A stretch of DNA of 19,568 nt from an uncultured Solobacterium sp. (GTDB lineage: Bacteria; Bacillota_I; Bacilli_A; Erysipelotrichales; Erysipelotrichaceae), in contig URCJ01000036.1 in NCBI GenBank assembly GCA_900546285.1, positions 1 through 19,568 of the forward strand. Direction: 5' to 3'. Positions 5,777 through 13,739 of the stretch are shown here, one piece after another. The position numbers were made by a program, and so were the translations under genes. Under the pieces are notes generated by a model. The model worked only from the letters and a program-made list of their open reading frames with translations. It did no database searches and had not been told where the DNA came from. Numbering within the stretch: the first letter of the stretch is position 1; each line of letters begins with the position of its first letter.

Positions 5777-6861
5777 TATGCTTCCTCCTTATGTGAATGC
5801 TTAACAAACTTGTAATTGGCAAAGAATTCAGATCCTAAAATAAAGAACAAAATAATACCTGTAATAATATTAGAAGCATATTCATTTAAGCCAAAGTCAG
5901 AGGCAATTTGAGAAGCACCCTTATTCAAGAACACTATCAGCAATGAAATAAAGGCCATAGACAAGATATTAAACTTAGCCAACCAACATACGATAATAGC
6001 AGTAAAACCCCTACCGCCTGCAGTTTGTTTAGAAATAGTATGAGACATACCAGCTACCTCTACAAAACCTGCAATACCGGCAATACCACCAGACAATAAG
6101 ACAGTTCTAATAATTGTATTCTTTACATTAATACCTGCATACTTAGCAGTAGCCTCAGATTCACCAACTACAGCCAATTCAAAACCATGTTTAGAATATT
6201 TTAAATAAATATAAACAAGAACCGAGATCAATAATACAATAATTACATTCAACAAATATTGATACTCACCAATAGACATAAACCAACCACCATGAGTATT
6301 CATATTAATAATACCTACCGAATGGGCTTGTTTCTTATCCCAGAAGTCAACGAAGAATTCTACTAATTGAATCGCAACATAATTCATCATCAAAGTAAAC
6401 AAAGTTTCATTGGTATTATACTTAGCCTTAAAATAAGCAGGCAAGAAAGACCACAAAGCACCACAAATTGCTGAAGTAATTAACATAATTAATAATAATA
6501 CTGGAGTAGAAATAGTATTACCATAATTAATCATCAAAGCAGCAGTAACCAAACCACCAATTAAAACTTGACCCTCTGCACCACAGTTCCAGAATCTCAT
6601 TTTAAAAGCTGGAGTAAGTGACACTGCCACTAGTAACAAGAACACAGCATCTCTAATAGTAATCCAGAATCTTCTAGAAGTACCAAAGGCACCCTTATAC
6701 ATAGAAGCATAAACAGAAATAGGATCTAGCTTAGTCACAAAATATAAGAATAAAGCTGAAACAATTAATGAAAGAATAACCGCAATAGCCTTAATCAAAA
6801 TAGTTTGCCAAAGAGGACTATCATCTTTTTTACTAATTGTAAATTTAGGTTCCTTAGCCAT
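5776..6861 (-). CDS. Nucleoside ABC importer permease, first subunit
   Basis: This is a 361-residue integral membrane protein of the BPD_transp_2 family, corresponding to the NupP/YufP-type subunit. After a short cytoplasmic N-terminus (FTISKKDDSPLW) there is a first helix at about 20-45, then the family block RDAVFLLLVAVSLTPAFKMRFWNCGAEGQ and several further helices. GESEATAKYAGINVKNT at about 233-249 is the ATPase-contacting loop and parallels the equivalent loop of the other permease. It pairs with that permease to make the transmembrane pore. Its ATG overlaps the stop codon of the ATPase gene (TAATG), so the two are translationally coupled, and a CTCC-rich complement upstream provides the ribosome binding site inside the ATPase gene. 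Confidence 0.92.
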   Translation of the reverse strand: MAKEPKFTISKKDDSPLWQTILIKAIAVILSLIVSALFLYFVTKLDPISVYASMYKGAFGTSRRFWITIRDAVFLLLVAVSLTPAFKMRFWNCGAEGQVLIGGLVTAALMINYGNTISTPVLLLIMLITSAICGALWSFLPAYFKAKYNTNETLFTLMMNYVAIQLVEFFVDFWDKKQAHSVGIINMNTHGGWFMSIGEYQYLLNVIIVLLISVLVYIYLKYSKHGFELAVVGESEATAKYAGINVKNTIIRTVLLSGGIAGIAGFVEVAGMSHTISKQTAGGRGFTAIIVCWLAKFNILSMAFISLLIVFLNKGASQIASDFGLNEYASNIITGIILFFILGSEFFANYKFVKHSHKEEA

Positions 6862-8378
6862 TATGCCTCCTTTAGATTGGTCATCAAATAACCAAGCTCT
6901 TCCTTACTACACTTACGGCCATCCAAGATACCATTGACATGACCATCACACATTACAAGAATTCTATCGCAAAGTGCCAACAATACATCTAGGTCCTCAC
7001 CTACATAAATTACTGCCACACCCTTTTTCTTCTCTTCATTTAACAAATTATAAATTGTATAAGAAGTATTAATATCCAAACCCCTTACCGCATAAGCAGT
7101 CATAAGTACCGTAGGTTTTGCGGCTACTTCTCTACCAACTAAAACTTTTTGAATATTACCACCAGACAATCTACGAAGTGGATATTCTAAAGATGGTGTC
7201 TTAACATCCAAATCATTCATAATCTTTTGAGCCATCTCGGTAGGCTTTTTTGTATGCAAGAAAGGCCCAGAACCCTTCTTATATCTCTTCAACAAGACAT
7301 TCTCAGTCATGCCCATATTACCAACAAGACCCATACCCAATCTATCTTCAGGCACAAAAGCTAAGTGTAAGCCAAAGCCTCTAATCTTCTCAGTAGACAA
7401 GCCAACTAATTGATGATCACCATGAGCAGTAGAATGATAGATTACTGAAGAATCATCATCAGCCTTAGTCAAACCCATGATTGCCTCCAATAATTCCTTT
7501 TGACCACAACCTGAGATACCAGCTATACCCATGATCTCACCAGAATATAAGTCAAACGTAGCATCATTTACTACCTTCTTACCATCATTATTAGTAACTG
7601 TTAAATGAGCTACCTCTAATCTTTTCTCTTTATGTTCAATTAAATCACGATTGATATTAAGCTCTATCTTTTGACCTACCATCATCTCGGTTAATAATTG
7701 TTCAGTGGCATCCTTAGTATCAACAGTACCCACATATTCACCTTTTCTTAAAATTGTTACCCTATCAGAAACCTCAAGAACCTCATTCAACTTATGAGTA
7801 ATAATAACAACAGCCTTACCATCATCCCTCATATTCTTAATGACATTAAACAATTTTCTTGTCTCTTGTGGAGTTAATACAGCCGTAGGTTCATCTAGAA
7901 TTAGCACCTCAGCACCACGATATAAGGTCTTAACAATCTCTAGTGTTTGTTTCTCAGACACTGACATATCATAGACTTTTGCGTCTAGATTTAATTCAAA
8001 ACCATACTTATTACAGATTTCTTCTACCTTGTTTCTTACTTCCTTGCCATCCAATTTACTAGGAAGACCAAGTAGAATATTTTCTAGGGCAGAAAAAACA
8101 TCAATCAACTTAAAGTGTTGATGCACCATACCGATGCCCAAATGATACGCATCACTAGGAGAAGTAATACTAACCTCTTTACCATCAAAAAAGATTTGAC
8201 CAGAGTCAGGATAATAAATGCCTGCAAGCATATTCATAAGAGTAGTCTTACCAGAACCATTTTCTCCCAACAAAGAAAGTATTTCTTTATGTCTGATATT
8301 CATTGTGACATTACTATTTGCCACAACCTTATCACCAAATGTCTTAGTGATATTCACCATTTCAATTGCGTTTTGCAT
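6861..8378 (-). CDS. Nucleoside ABC importer ATP-binding protein (two ABC domains)
   Basis: This 505-residue cytoplasmic ATPase has two fused ABC modules, as in the NupO/YufO/RnsB proteins that power BMP-dependent nucleoside uptake. The first module has Walker A GENGSGKT (38-45), a Q-loop around MVHQHF, a signature region VSEKQ in place of LSGGQ, Walker B LILDEPTAVL and switch His in ITHKL. The second module (from about residue 250) has a degenerate P-loop region ISGCGQKEL, the signature LSGGNIQK, and MTAYAVRGLD where relatives usually have a PTRGLD stretch. Such asymmetry is normal for this family, although the AYAV variation is unusual. A strong GGAGG site precedes the ATG, just after a terminator-like hairpin that separates it from the lipoprotein gene. 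Confidence 0.93.
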   Translation of the reverse strand: MQNAIEMVNITKTFGDKVVANSNVTMNIRHKEILSLLGENGSGKTTLMNMLAGIYYPDSGQIFFDGKEVSITSPSDAYHLGIGMVHQHFKLIDVFSALENILLGLPSKLDGKEVRNKVEEICNKYGFELNLDAKVYDMSVSEKQTLEIVKTLYRGAEVLILDEPTAVLTPQETRKLFNVIKNMRDDGKAVVIITHKLNEVLEVSDRVTILRKGEYVGTVDTKDATEQLLTEMMVGQKIELNINRDLIEHKEKRLEVAHLTVTNNDGKKVVNDATFDLYSGEIMGIAGISGCGQKELLEAIMGLTKADDDSSVIYHSTAHGDHQLVGLSTEKIRGFGLHLAFVPEDRLGMGLVGNMGMTENVLLKRYKKGSGPFLHTKKPTEMAQKIMNDLDVKTPSLEYPLRRLSGGNIQKVLVGREVAAKPTVLMTAYAVRGLDINTSYTIYNLLNEEKKKGVAVIYVGEDLDVLLALCDRILVMCDGHVNGILDGRKCSKEELGYLMTNLKEA

Positions 8379-8390
8379 AAAACCTCCAAA

Positions 8391-8422
8391 AAAAGCTACA
8401 GGTCACAAATGGGCCTGTAGCT
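8391..8422 (-). terminator. Intra-operon attenuator hairpin between lipoprotein and ATPase genes
   Basis: On the minus strand a 9-bp perfect stem AGCTACAGG / CCTGTAGCT (8414-8422 with 8394-8402) is followed by a run of T residues and then the GGAGG of the ATPase gene. It looks like a partial terminator or a 3'-stabilising hairpin. Either would give more binding protein than transporter, as is common in ABC operons. Confidence 0.75.
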
Positions 8423-8437
8423 AAGATATTTAATTAA

Positions 8438-9679
8438 TTATTCACCTAAAGCAGTGATACCATCAATCAATTGAGCATTAGGGAAGTATGGAGCACTTCT
8501 AAATTCTGATTCATGGAAGTATCCATCAGCCACGCCCTCTGTTTCAGGAACAAAGTCAGCATCAACATCACCTAACATGCTAGTAGGATTAACACCATCA
8601 ATTGTGAAAGTTGTTGTATCAAATACATGTAACTTACCAGAAGCGATATCATCTTCAACAGCCTTAACAGCATCAGCAGTGCCCTCAACACAAGAAGTAC
8701 CTAAGTCAGTAATGCCAACTGCATTTGAAGCGAAACCATCACTCCAGTCAGTAGCCATTTCAGTCTTATTTAATAAACAAGAGAATGCATATTCATAGAA
8801 TACTTCCCAGTTATTAGTAGCACTAGTTAATGCTGCAGTAGGAGCAACATCTAACATAGAAATGTTATAACCCACTTCATAAGCATTGAAACCATACTTG
8901 TTAGAATCGTTGTTGTTTTGAACTGTACTTGGAGCACCAGTTGTATCAGCATGTTGAGAAATAATTACACAACCTCTAGACATTAAATCATCCGCAACTG
9001 TACCCTCAGCAGTTAAATCAGCCCAAGAGTTAGTATATTCAACATACATATGTACGTTTTCATAAACAGACTTAACACCCAAATAGAAAGCGGTGAAACC
9101 AGAAACAACTTCTGAATATGGATATGCACCAACATAACCAAGCTTAACTTCACCATCTTCATTATAGTTAGCAGGGACTAGTTCACCCTTTTCATCTAAT
9201 TCCTTTAATTTTAAACCCGCTACAACACCTGAAACATATCTAGCTTCAAAGATTCTTGTAAAGGCATTATGTAAATTGTTTAAACCAGAGACAGCAGCTC
9301 TATCACCTGTAACAGCGATAACAGTTACTTCAGGATACTCACTAGCAACTTGTTCCATATAAGTTTGATGACCATAAGAGTTTGATAATACTAAAGACGC
9401 ACCATTTTCAATGCAGTCAACAGCAGCATCATAACAGCCTTGATCTTCCTTAATGTTATACTTCCAAATAATGTTAGATTCAGGAATACCTAGCTTCTCA
9501 GCAGCAGCCTTAATACCAGCGATATGTGCATAGCTATAGCCTTCATTCTCATCACCTAAGATGATTGCACCAATCTTAACATCAGCATCACCAGTTGTCT
9601 TATCACCCTCATCAGATGAACAACCAACTAGAGTAAATACCATTAGTAGAGCTAACAGTAAAGCAATTAATTTTTTCAT
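8438..9679 (-). CDS. BMP-family substrate-binding lipoprotein of a nucleoside ABC importer
   Basis: This 413-residue exported lipoprotein starts with MKK, a hydrophobic segment and a lipobox LVGC with the lipidated cysteine at residue 20, followed by an acidic, glycine-containing linker. The mature part matches the PnrA/BmpA/Med family fold of two lobes: VKIGAIILGDENEGYSYAHIAG at the start of lobe 1, a conserved tryptophan in TNSWADLTAEG, and CVIISQHADTTGAP near the binding cleft. Such proteins capture purine nucleosides at the outer membrane face and hand them to the permeases. The gene follows xpt by only 40 bases and precedes the ATPase gene, so it is probably part of the guanine-riboswitch-controlled transcript. 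AAAGGAGAGA supports the start. The family is certain, but the ligand (nucleoside or free purine) is inferred. Confidence 0.92.
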   Translation of the reverse strand: MKKLIALLLALLMVFTLVGCSSDEGDKTTGDADVKIGAIILGDENEGYSYAHIAGIKAAAEKLGIPESNIIWKYNIKEDQGCYDAAVDCIENGASLVLSNSYGHQTYMEQVASEYPEVTVIAVTGDRAAVSGLNNLHNAFTRIFEARYVSGVVAGLKLKELDEKGELVPANYNEDGEVKLGYVGAYPYSEVVSGFTAFYLGVKSVYENVHMYVEYTNSWADLTAEGTVADDLMSRGCVIISQHADTTGAPSTVQNNNDSNKYGFNAYEVGYNISMLDVAPTAALTSATNNWEVFYEYAFSCLLNKTEMATDWSDGFASNAVGITDLGTSCVEGTADAVKAVEDDIASGKLHVFDTTTFTIDGVNPTSMLGDVDADFVPETEGVADGYFHESEFRSAPYFPNAQLIDGITALGE

Positions 9680-9719
9680 TTGTCTCTCCTTTATTTATGT
9701 TAAACAAGAACACCTTGCA

Positions 9720-10295
9720 TTAACCAAAAAACTCGATTGAACCATCATGCATAGACTTAATACGTGCAAGAGACTCAACCCTAACTCCCATATTCTTAAT
9801 TCTTTCTTCACCTGGTTGATAAGACTTACTTACCGCAATACCACAACCCTCAACTGTTGCGCCTGCTTGCTTACAAATATTAATAAGCGCATTTAAAGCC
9901 TCACCATTAGCCAAGAAATCATCAATAATTAATACATTATCATTTTCATTTAAATATCTCTTAGAAACCTGAATATGATATTCAACATTACGAGTATATG
10001 ACTTCTCCACACACTCATAAACTTCGCCACCAATATTTGATGACTTGCCCTTTTTCGCATAAACAACAGGACAATTATTAAAATATCTTGCAGCCATTAC
10101 CGCAATACCAATACCACTAGATTCGATTGTTAATATCTTGTTAATCTTACTGTCAGAATAAAGTTTCTTAAATTCTTGGCCCATTTGGTCCAATAATTCA
10201 ACATCGATTTGATGATTCAAAAAATTATCAATCTTTAAGATGTCACCATTTAAAATAATGCCATCACTTAAGATTTTATCTTCTAAAAGTTTCAA
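9720..10295 (-). CDS. xpt: Xanthine phosphoribosyltransferase, TTG start
   Basis: This cytoplasmic enzyme converts xanthine and PRPP to XMP in purine salvage. The 191-residue protein has the full length of Bacillus Xpt and the same landmarks in order: DGxILNGDILKIDNFLNHQID near the N-terminus, TIESSGI at 56-62, the PRPP loop LIIDDFLANG at 122-131 and KSYQPGEERI followed by VESLARI near the end. The start codon is TTG at 10293-10295. It aligns with the family start and has AGGGGGG 8 bases upstream, while no ATG fits. That ribosome binding site lies inside the 3' arm of the riboswitch's terminator-like hairpin. A guanine riboswitch immediately upstream controls it. The nucleoside importer genes follow closely, so purine salvage and uptake appear to be coregulated. 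Confidence 0.95.
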   Translation of the reverse strand: MKLLEDKILSDGIILNGDILKIDNFLNHQIDVELLDQMGQEFKKLYSDSKINKILTIESSGIGIAVMAARYFNNCPVVYAKKGKSSNIGGEVYECVEKSYTRNVEYHIQVSKRYLNENDNVLIIDDFLANGEALNALINICKQAGATVEGCGIAVSKSYQPGEERIKNMGVRVESLARIKSMHDGSIEFFG

Positions 10296-10341
10296 AAAGA
10301 AAAGCCCCCCCTAAGTATCCTAACATCGTCAAGGGACAAGC
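10292..10341 (-). terminator. Riboswitch expression platform: terminator-like hairpin overlapping the xpt ribosome binding site
   Basis: On the minus strand the arm GCTTGTCCCT (10341-10332) can pair with AGGGGGGGC (10312-10304), with one bulged G and several G-U pairs, followed by TTTTCTTTTT. The 3' arm is also the xpt ribosome binding site. A competing stem GTATC (10348-10344) / GATAC (10319-10315) encloses the first arm. Ligand binding could therefore stop transcription, hide the ribosome binding site, or both. Confidence 0.7.
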
Positions 10342-10359
10342 CAGATACAAAAGACGGCT

Positions 10360-10431
10360 CATTCATAGTAATGCTATTTACGGTAGCAATGTAGAAACTC
10401 CCTTGCCATATCCAAAGGATTATACGATGTA
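10360..10431 (-). promoter_or_regulatory. Guanine-class purine riboswitch aptamer
   Basis: The minus strand shows the diagnostic purine-aptamer pattern: TATAAT in J1/2, P2 CCTTTG/CAAGGG around loop GATATGG, J2/3 GTTTCTAC, P3 with TGCTA/TAGCA around loop CCGTAAA, and J3/1 ACTATG. The residue equivalent to C74 is cytosine (plus-strand G at 10368), which is the guanine/hypoxanthine type and not the adenine type. P1 is short and imperfect (about 5 bp, extendable across one bulge). It lies directly before xpt. Confidence 0.93.
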
Positions 10432-10510
10432 TATGTAAGTATCTTAACACAAACAAAAAATAATGAAAGCCCTTTTCATAAAAATTAGATATTTTTGTTT
10501 TGCAACATAA

Positions 10511-10539
10511 TAAAAGATGTCCCATTTATGAAGACACCT
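10511..10539 (-). terminator. Terminator of the beta-glucoside operon / FAD dehydrogenase gene
   Basis: On the minus strand a 7-bp stem AGGTGTC / GACATCT (10539-10533 with 10521-10515) is followed by TTTTA. It lies about 8 bases after the FAD-dehydrogenase stop codon and separates that transcript from the riboswitch-xpt unit. Confidence 0.75.
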
Positions 10540-10546
10540 TATATTT

Positions 10547-11920
10547 TTATAAATTATTAGTAATATATCTTGCTACATAGACACCACTTGCAGATGCATG
10601 TGATAGTGAGTGGGTAATACCAGAACCATCACCAATGACAAATAGTCCCTTGTATTTAGACATTAGATTATTATCTACTTCTACTGTCATGTTATAGAAT
10701 TTAACTTCTACACCATACAACAATGTATCATCATTAGCCATACCTGGGGCAATCTTATCTAATGCATGAATCATGTCAATGATAGAGTCTAGGATTCTTT
10801 TTGGTAGTACTAGAGATAAGTCGCCTGGAGTAGCATTTAATGTAGGTCTAACACAACCTTCGGCAATTCTTGCAGGTGTTGATCTTCTTCCTCTTTCAAG
10901 GTCACCGAACCTTTGAACAATGACACCACCACCTAACATATTAGATAATCTAGCTATTGATTCACCATAGCCATTAGAGTCTTTAAATGGATATGAGAAG
11001 TTTTTAGATACAAGTAGGGCAAAGTTGGTATTCTCAGTCTTTTTATCATCACCCTCATATGAATGACCATTTACAGTAATAATACCGTTAGTATTCTCGT
11101 TTACGACAATACCATTAGGATTCATACAGAAGGTTCTAACATTATCTTCCCAGTGTGGAGTACGATAGACAATCTTTGATTCATATAGTTCATCAGTAAT
11201 GTCTGAGAAGATTACAGCAGGTATTTCTACTCTAACACCGATATCTACTCTATTTGATTTAGTTGGGATATCTAGGCTCTTACAAATCTTTTCCATCCAA
11301 GATGAACCAGATCTTCCTACTGAAATGATTAAGTCTTTACAGTTATATGTTTCCTTATCAGTTACTACACTAAAGTCATTATCGCCATTGGCAATAACAT
11401 CAGTTACAGGTGTATTAAAGATGATATCTGCATGATCCTTAATTTCATTGTAAATATTCTCTAAAACGATATAGTTAACATCAGTTCCTAAGTGTCTTAC
11501 TTCAGCATCTAATAGCTTTAAAGAGTTTTGCATACAAATCTTCTTTAATTTAGTTCCTGCTGTAGAATATTTCTTACAGTTTTGACCACCATGTTCAACA
11601 TTGATTTCATCTACATAGTTCATTAAATCTAACGCCTTATCATAGCCAATGTATTCATATAGAGTACCACCAAAGTCGTTGGTAATATTATATTTACCAT
11701 CAGAGAAAGCACCTGCTCCACCAAAGCCTGACATGATTGAGCATGATTTACAATTGATACATGACTTAATATTCTTACCATCAATTGGACAATGTCTCTT
11801 GTTTAGAGCATTACCACTGTCTAATAGACAAATCTTTAGACTAGGGTCTTTTTTAACCAGTTCATATGCAGAATAAATACCACCAGGTCCTGCACCTATA
11901 ATAACTACATCATAATTCAT
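10547..11920 (-). CDS. FAD-dependent dehydrogenase (COG2509-like)
   Basis: This 457-residue protein begins with an FAD-binding Rossmann motif GAGPGG at residues 9-14 and ends with FVIGDGSGITHSLSHASASGVYVAR, the second FAD contact of this class. Between them is a cysteine cluster C44, C54, C57 and C60 followed by SGFGGAGAFSDGK, typical of a group of uncharacterised FAD-dependent dehydrogenases. RVDIGVRVEIP and GRRSTPARI are further family blocks. The physiological substrate of this family is not known to me. The ATG has a GAGG site 8 bases upstream. The gene lies only 28 bases after the second GH1 gene with no terminator between, so it is probably transcribed with the sugar operon, although its link to beta-glucoside use is unclear. 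Confidence 0.85.
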   Translation of the reverse strand: MNYDVVIIGAGPGGIYSAYELVKKDPSLKICLLDSGNALNKRHCPIDGKNIKSCINCKSCSIMSGFGGAGAFSDGKYNITNDFGGTLYEYIGYDKALDLMNYVDEINVEHGGQNCKKYSTAGTKLKKICMQNSLKLLDAEVRHLGTDVNYIVLENIYNEIKDHADIIFNTPVTDVIANGDNDFSVVTDKETYNCKDLIISVGRSGSSWMEKICKSLDIPTKSNRVDIGVRVEIPAVIFSDITDELYESKIVYRTPHWEDNVRTFCMNPNGIVVNENTNGIITVNGHSYEGDDKKTENTNFALLVSKNFSYPFKDSNGYGESIARLSNMLGGGVIVQRFGDLERGRRSTPARIAEGCVRPTLNATPGDLSLVLPKRILDSIIDMIHALDKIAPGMANDDTLLYGVEVKFYNMTVEVDNNLMSKYKGLFVIGDGSGITHSLSHASASGVYVARYITNNL

Positions 11921-11948
11921 TCAAAATACCTCACCAATTTATTATAAA

Positions 11949-13361
11949 TTAAAAGTTCTTCTTACGCTTGATCTTATCTCCATTACTTTCGATAATATCC
12001 TTAAACCAATAGTAACTCTTCTTAGGTGTTCTCTTTAGATTCTCATCATCAAAGTCTATAGCTACTAAACCATATCTTTTCTCAACACCGTTTTTCCAAG
12101 AATACAAGTCAAAAGAACTCCATGCATAATAGCCTCTTACATCAACGTCCTTATCAACCGCATTCATAATGGCATTAATATGATCGTTCATAAATGAAAT
12201 ACGATAATCATCTTGAACCTGGCTTACTTTAACATCTTCTCTTACACCTATACCATTTTCTGTAATATAAATAGGCAAATGATAATCATTATAAGCTTCA
12301 ATTAAACCCTTTTCTAAACCTTGAGGATAAATCTCGGTTCCCCATTCAGTATAAGTAGCATTTGGATTATCAAAGATTTGTTCAAACCATCCTTTAATGA
12401 TTACAGTATTCTTACCTTTAAAGTTCTTACCACTATTATTAACGACAAAATTAGTTTCACCTTCTGTATAAGGCTTCACCAAAGTATGTGAATAATAATT
12501 TAACCCCAAGAAATCAACAGTATTATTCTTAATAATAGGTAAATGTTCATCTTTAATAAAAGACAAATCAAACTTTTCACTCAAAGACTCCAACAAATCA
12601 AAAGGCAATTCACCCTTAGCAGCTGTGTCAAGAACCCATCTATTTGCATAATTATCCGCAAAACGCATAGCGATTCTAGTCTTTAAAGTATCATCAACAC
12701 CATTAACAGGAGAAAATGAATGCACAATACCAATTTGACCATCATAATTATTTTCTTTAAACTCTTTAACAGCTAAGGCGCTTGCAAACATAATATGATA
12801 AGCGGCTACTATCATCTCATAAGGATCTTTGTGGCCTGGCGGATAATTACCAACAAGATAACCAGAAGCTGTACACCACTTAGGTTCATTAAAAGTCACC
12901 CAATGTTTAACTAAATCGCCAAAGTTGTCAAAACATACCTTAGCGAAATATTGATACGCATAACATGTTTCTTCATTCAACCAACCGCCCTTGTCCTCAA
13001 GATATTGCGGTAAATCCCAATGATATATGGTAACAAAAGGAGTAATGTCATTTTCTTTTAAACAAAGAAGTAAATCTCTATAAAACTTAATTCCCTTTGG
13101 ATTAATTTCACCTTCAATATTTTTAATAATTCTTGGCCAAGAAATAGAAAAACGATAAGAGTTTTGACCACCATCCTTCATCATCTTAATATCTTCTCTA
13201 AAATGATGATAATGATCACTAGCTACATCACCTGTTTCATATCCACCTTCATGTAAATATTTGTCCCACATGCTTAGAGCCTTATCATCCTCATTCCAAG
13301 CACCTTCACATTGATAAGAGGCAGTGGCGCCACCCCATAAAAAGTCTTTTCTTAATGTCAT
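11949..13361 (-). CDS. GH1 6-phospho-beta-glucosidase (second of two paralogues)
   Basis: This 470-residue glycoside hydrolase family 1 enzyme is predicted to cleave phosphorylated beta-glucosides brought in by the adjacent PTS, releasing glucose-6-phosphate in the cytoplasm. The acid/base glutamate is E159 in TFNEP and the nucleophile is E368 in ITENG. Near the C-terminus, WSSFDLYSWKNGVEKRYGL carries the Ser...Lys-x-Tyr set associated with binding the sugar phosphate, which supports the 6-phospho enzyme rather than a plain beta-glucosidase. Its start overlaps the EIIA stop codon (TAATG), and AAGGA lies upstream inside the EIIA gene. It corresponds to licH by position after EIIB-EIIC-EIIA. 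The N-terminal 30 residues are nearly identical to those of the other GH1 in this operon, so the two are ancient or diverging duplicates with probably different substrate preference. Confidence 0.92.
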   Translation of the reverse strand: MTLRKDFLWGGATASYQCEGAWNEDDKALSMWDKYLHEGGYETGDVASDHYHHFREDIKMMKDGGQNSYRFSISWPRIIKNIEGEINPKGIKFYRDLLLCLKENDITPFVTIYHWDLPQYLEDKGGWLNEETCYAYQYFAKVCFDNFGDLVKHWVTFNEPKWCTASGYLVGNYPPGHKDPYEMIVAAYHIMFASALAVKEFKENNYDGQIGIVHSFSPVNGVDDTLKTRIAMRFADNYANRWVLDTAAKGELPFDLLESLSEKFDLSFIKDEHLPIIKNNTVDFLGLNYYSHTLVKPYTEGETNFVVNNSGKNFKGKNTVIIKGWFEQIFDNPNATYTEWGTEIYPQGLEKGLIEAYNDYHLPIYITENGIGVREDVKVSQVQDDYRISFMNDHINAIMNAVDKDVDVRGYYAWSSFDLYSWKNGVEKRYGLVAIDFDDENLKRTPKKSYYWFKDIIESNGDKIKRKKNF

Positions 13362-13693
13362 TATTTATCCTTTTTTAAATCATATATTTCTTTTTGCATG
13401 TAAATGATTTGTCTAGCAAGATCTTTCATCATAATCGCATTATTTAAATGATCTTGAGCATGAACCATTAAAAGATCTGTATAACAAGCTTCACCATTGG
13501 CCATCTTAACCAAAAGATCTGTTTGCATCTGATGAGCCTTGTTAAGCTCAACTTCAGCCTCTTTCATCTTTTCTTCGGCCTTATCAAATTCACCCTTATT
13601 GGCAAAATTAACAGCTTCCATAAAACTACTCTTAGCGTTGCCTGCATGTAATATAAGCGTAAATGATTGTTCCTCAGTAATTATATTCTCCAT
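13361..13693 (-). CDS. PTS lactose/cellobiose-type EIIA component
   Basis: This 110-residue cytoplasmic phosphocarrier accepts phosphate from HPr on a histidine and passes it to EIIB. It is a helical protein of the usual family length. The phosphorylation site is H78 in MVHAQDHL, with the metal-binding D81 following at the standard position. Other family features are the HAGNAKSSFMEA helix near residues 16-27 and the long amphipathic helix at about 36-66. The start has AAAGGG about 6 bases upstream. A strong hairpin separates it from the EIIC gene, while its stop overlaps the next GH1 start, so it is translationally coupled to GH1. It corresponds to licA/celC/chbA by family. The sugar specificity is set by EIIC, not by this subunit. 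Confidence 0.94.
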   Translation of the reverse strand: MENIITEEQSFTLILHAGNAKSSFMEAVNFANKGEFDKAEEKMKEAEVELNKAHQMQTDLLVKMANGEACYTDLLMVHAQDHLNNAIMMKDLARQIIYMQKEIYDLKKDK

Positions 13694-13710
13694 AAAATAC
13701 CCTTTCTAAA

Positions 13711-13736
13711 ATTAGGAGCCACACGCGGCTCCTAAT
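13711..13736 (-). terminator. Intra-operon hairpin between EIIC and EIIA genes
   Basis: A perfect 10-bp stem ATTAGGAGCC / GGCTCCTAAT with a 6-base loop begins 4 bases after the EIIC stop codon and is followed on the minus strand by only four T residues, then the EIIA ribosome binding site. It is probably a partial terminator or an mRNA-stabilising hairpin, because the operon continues. Confidence 0.75.
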
Positions 13737-13739
13737 CAA

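Noticed and set aside
10292..10525. 77-residue minus-strand frame
   Set aside because: It covers the guanine riboswitch and its expression platform and has no convincing start signal.
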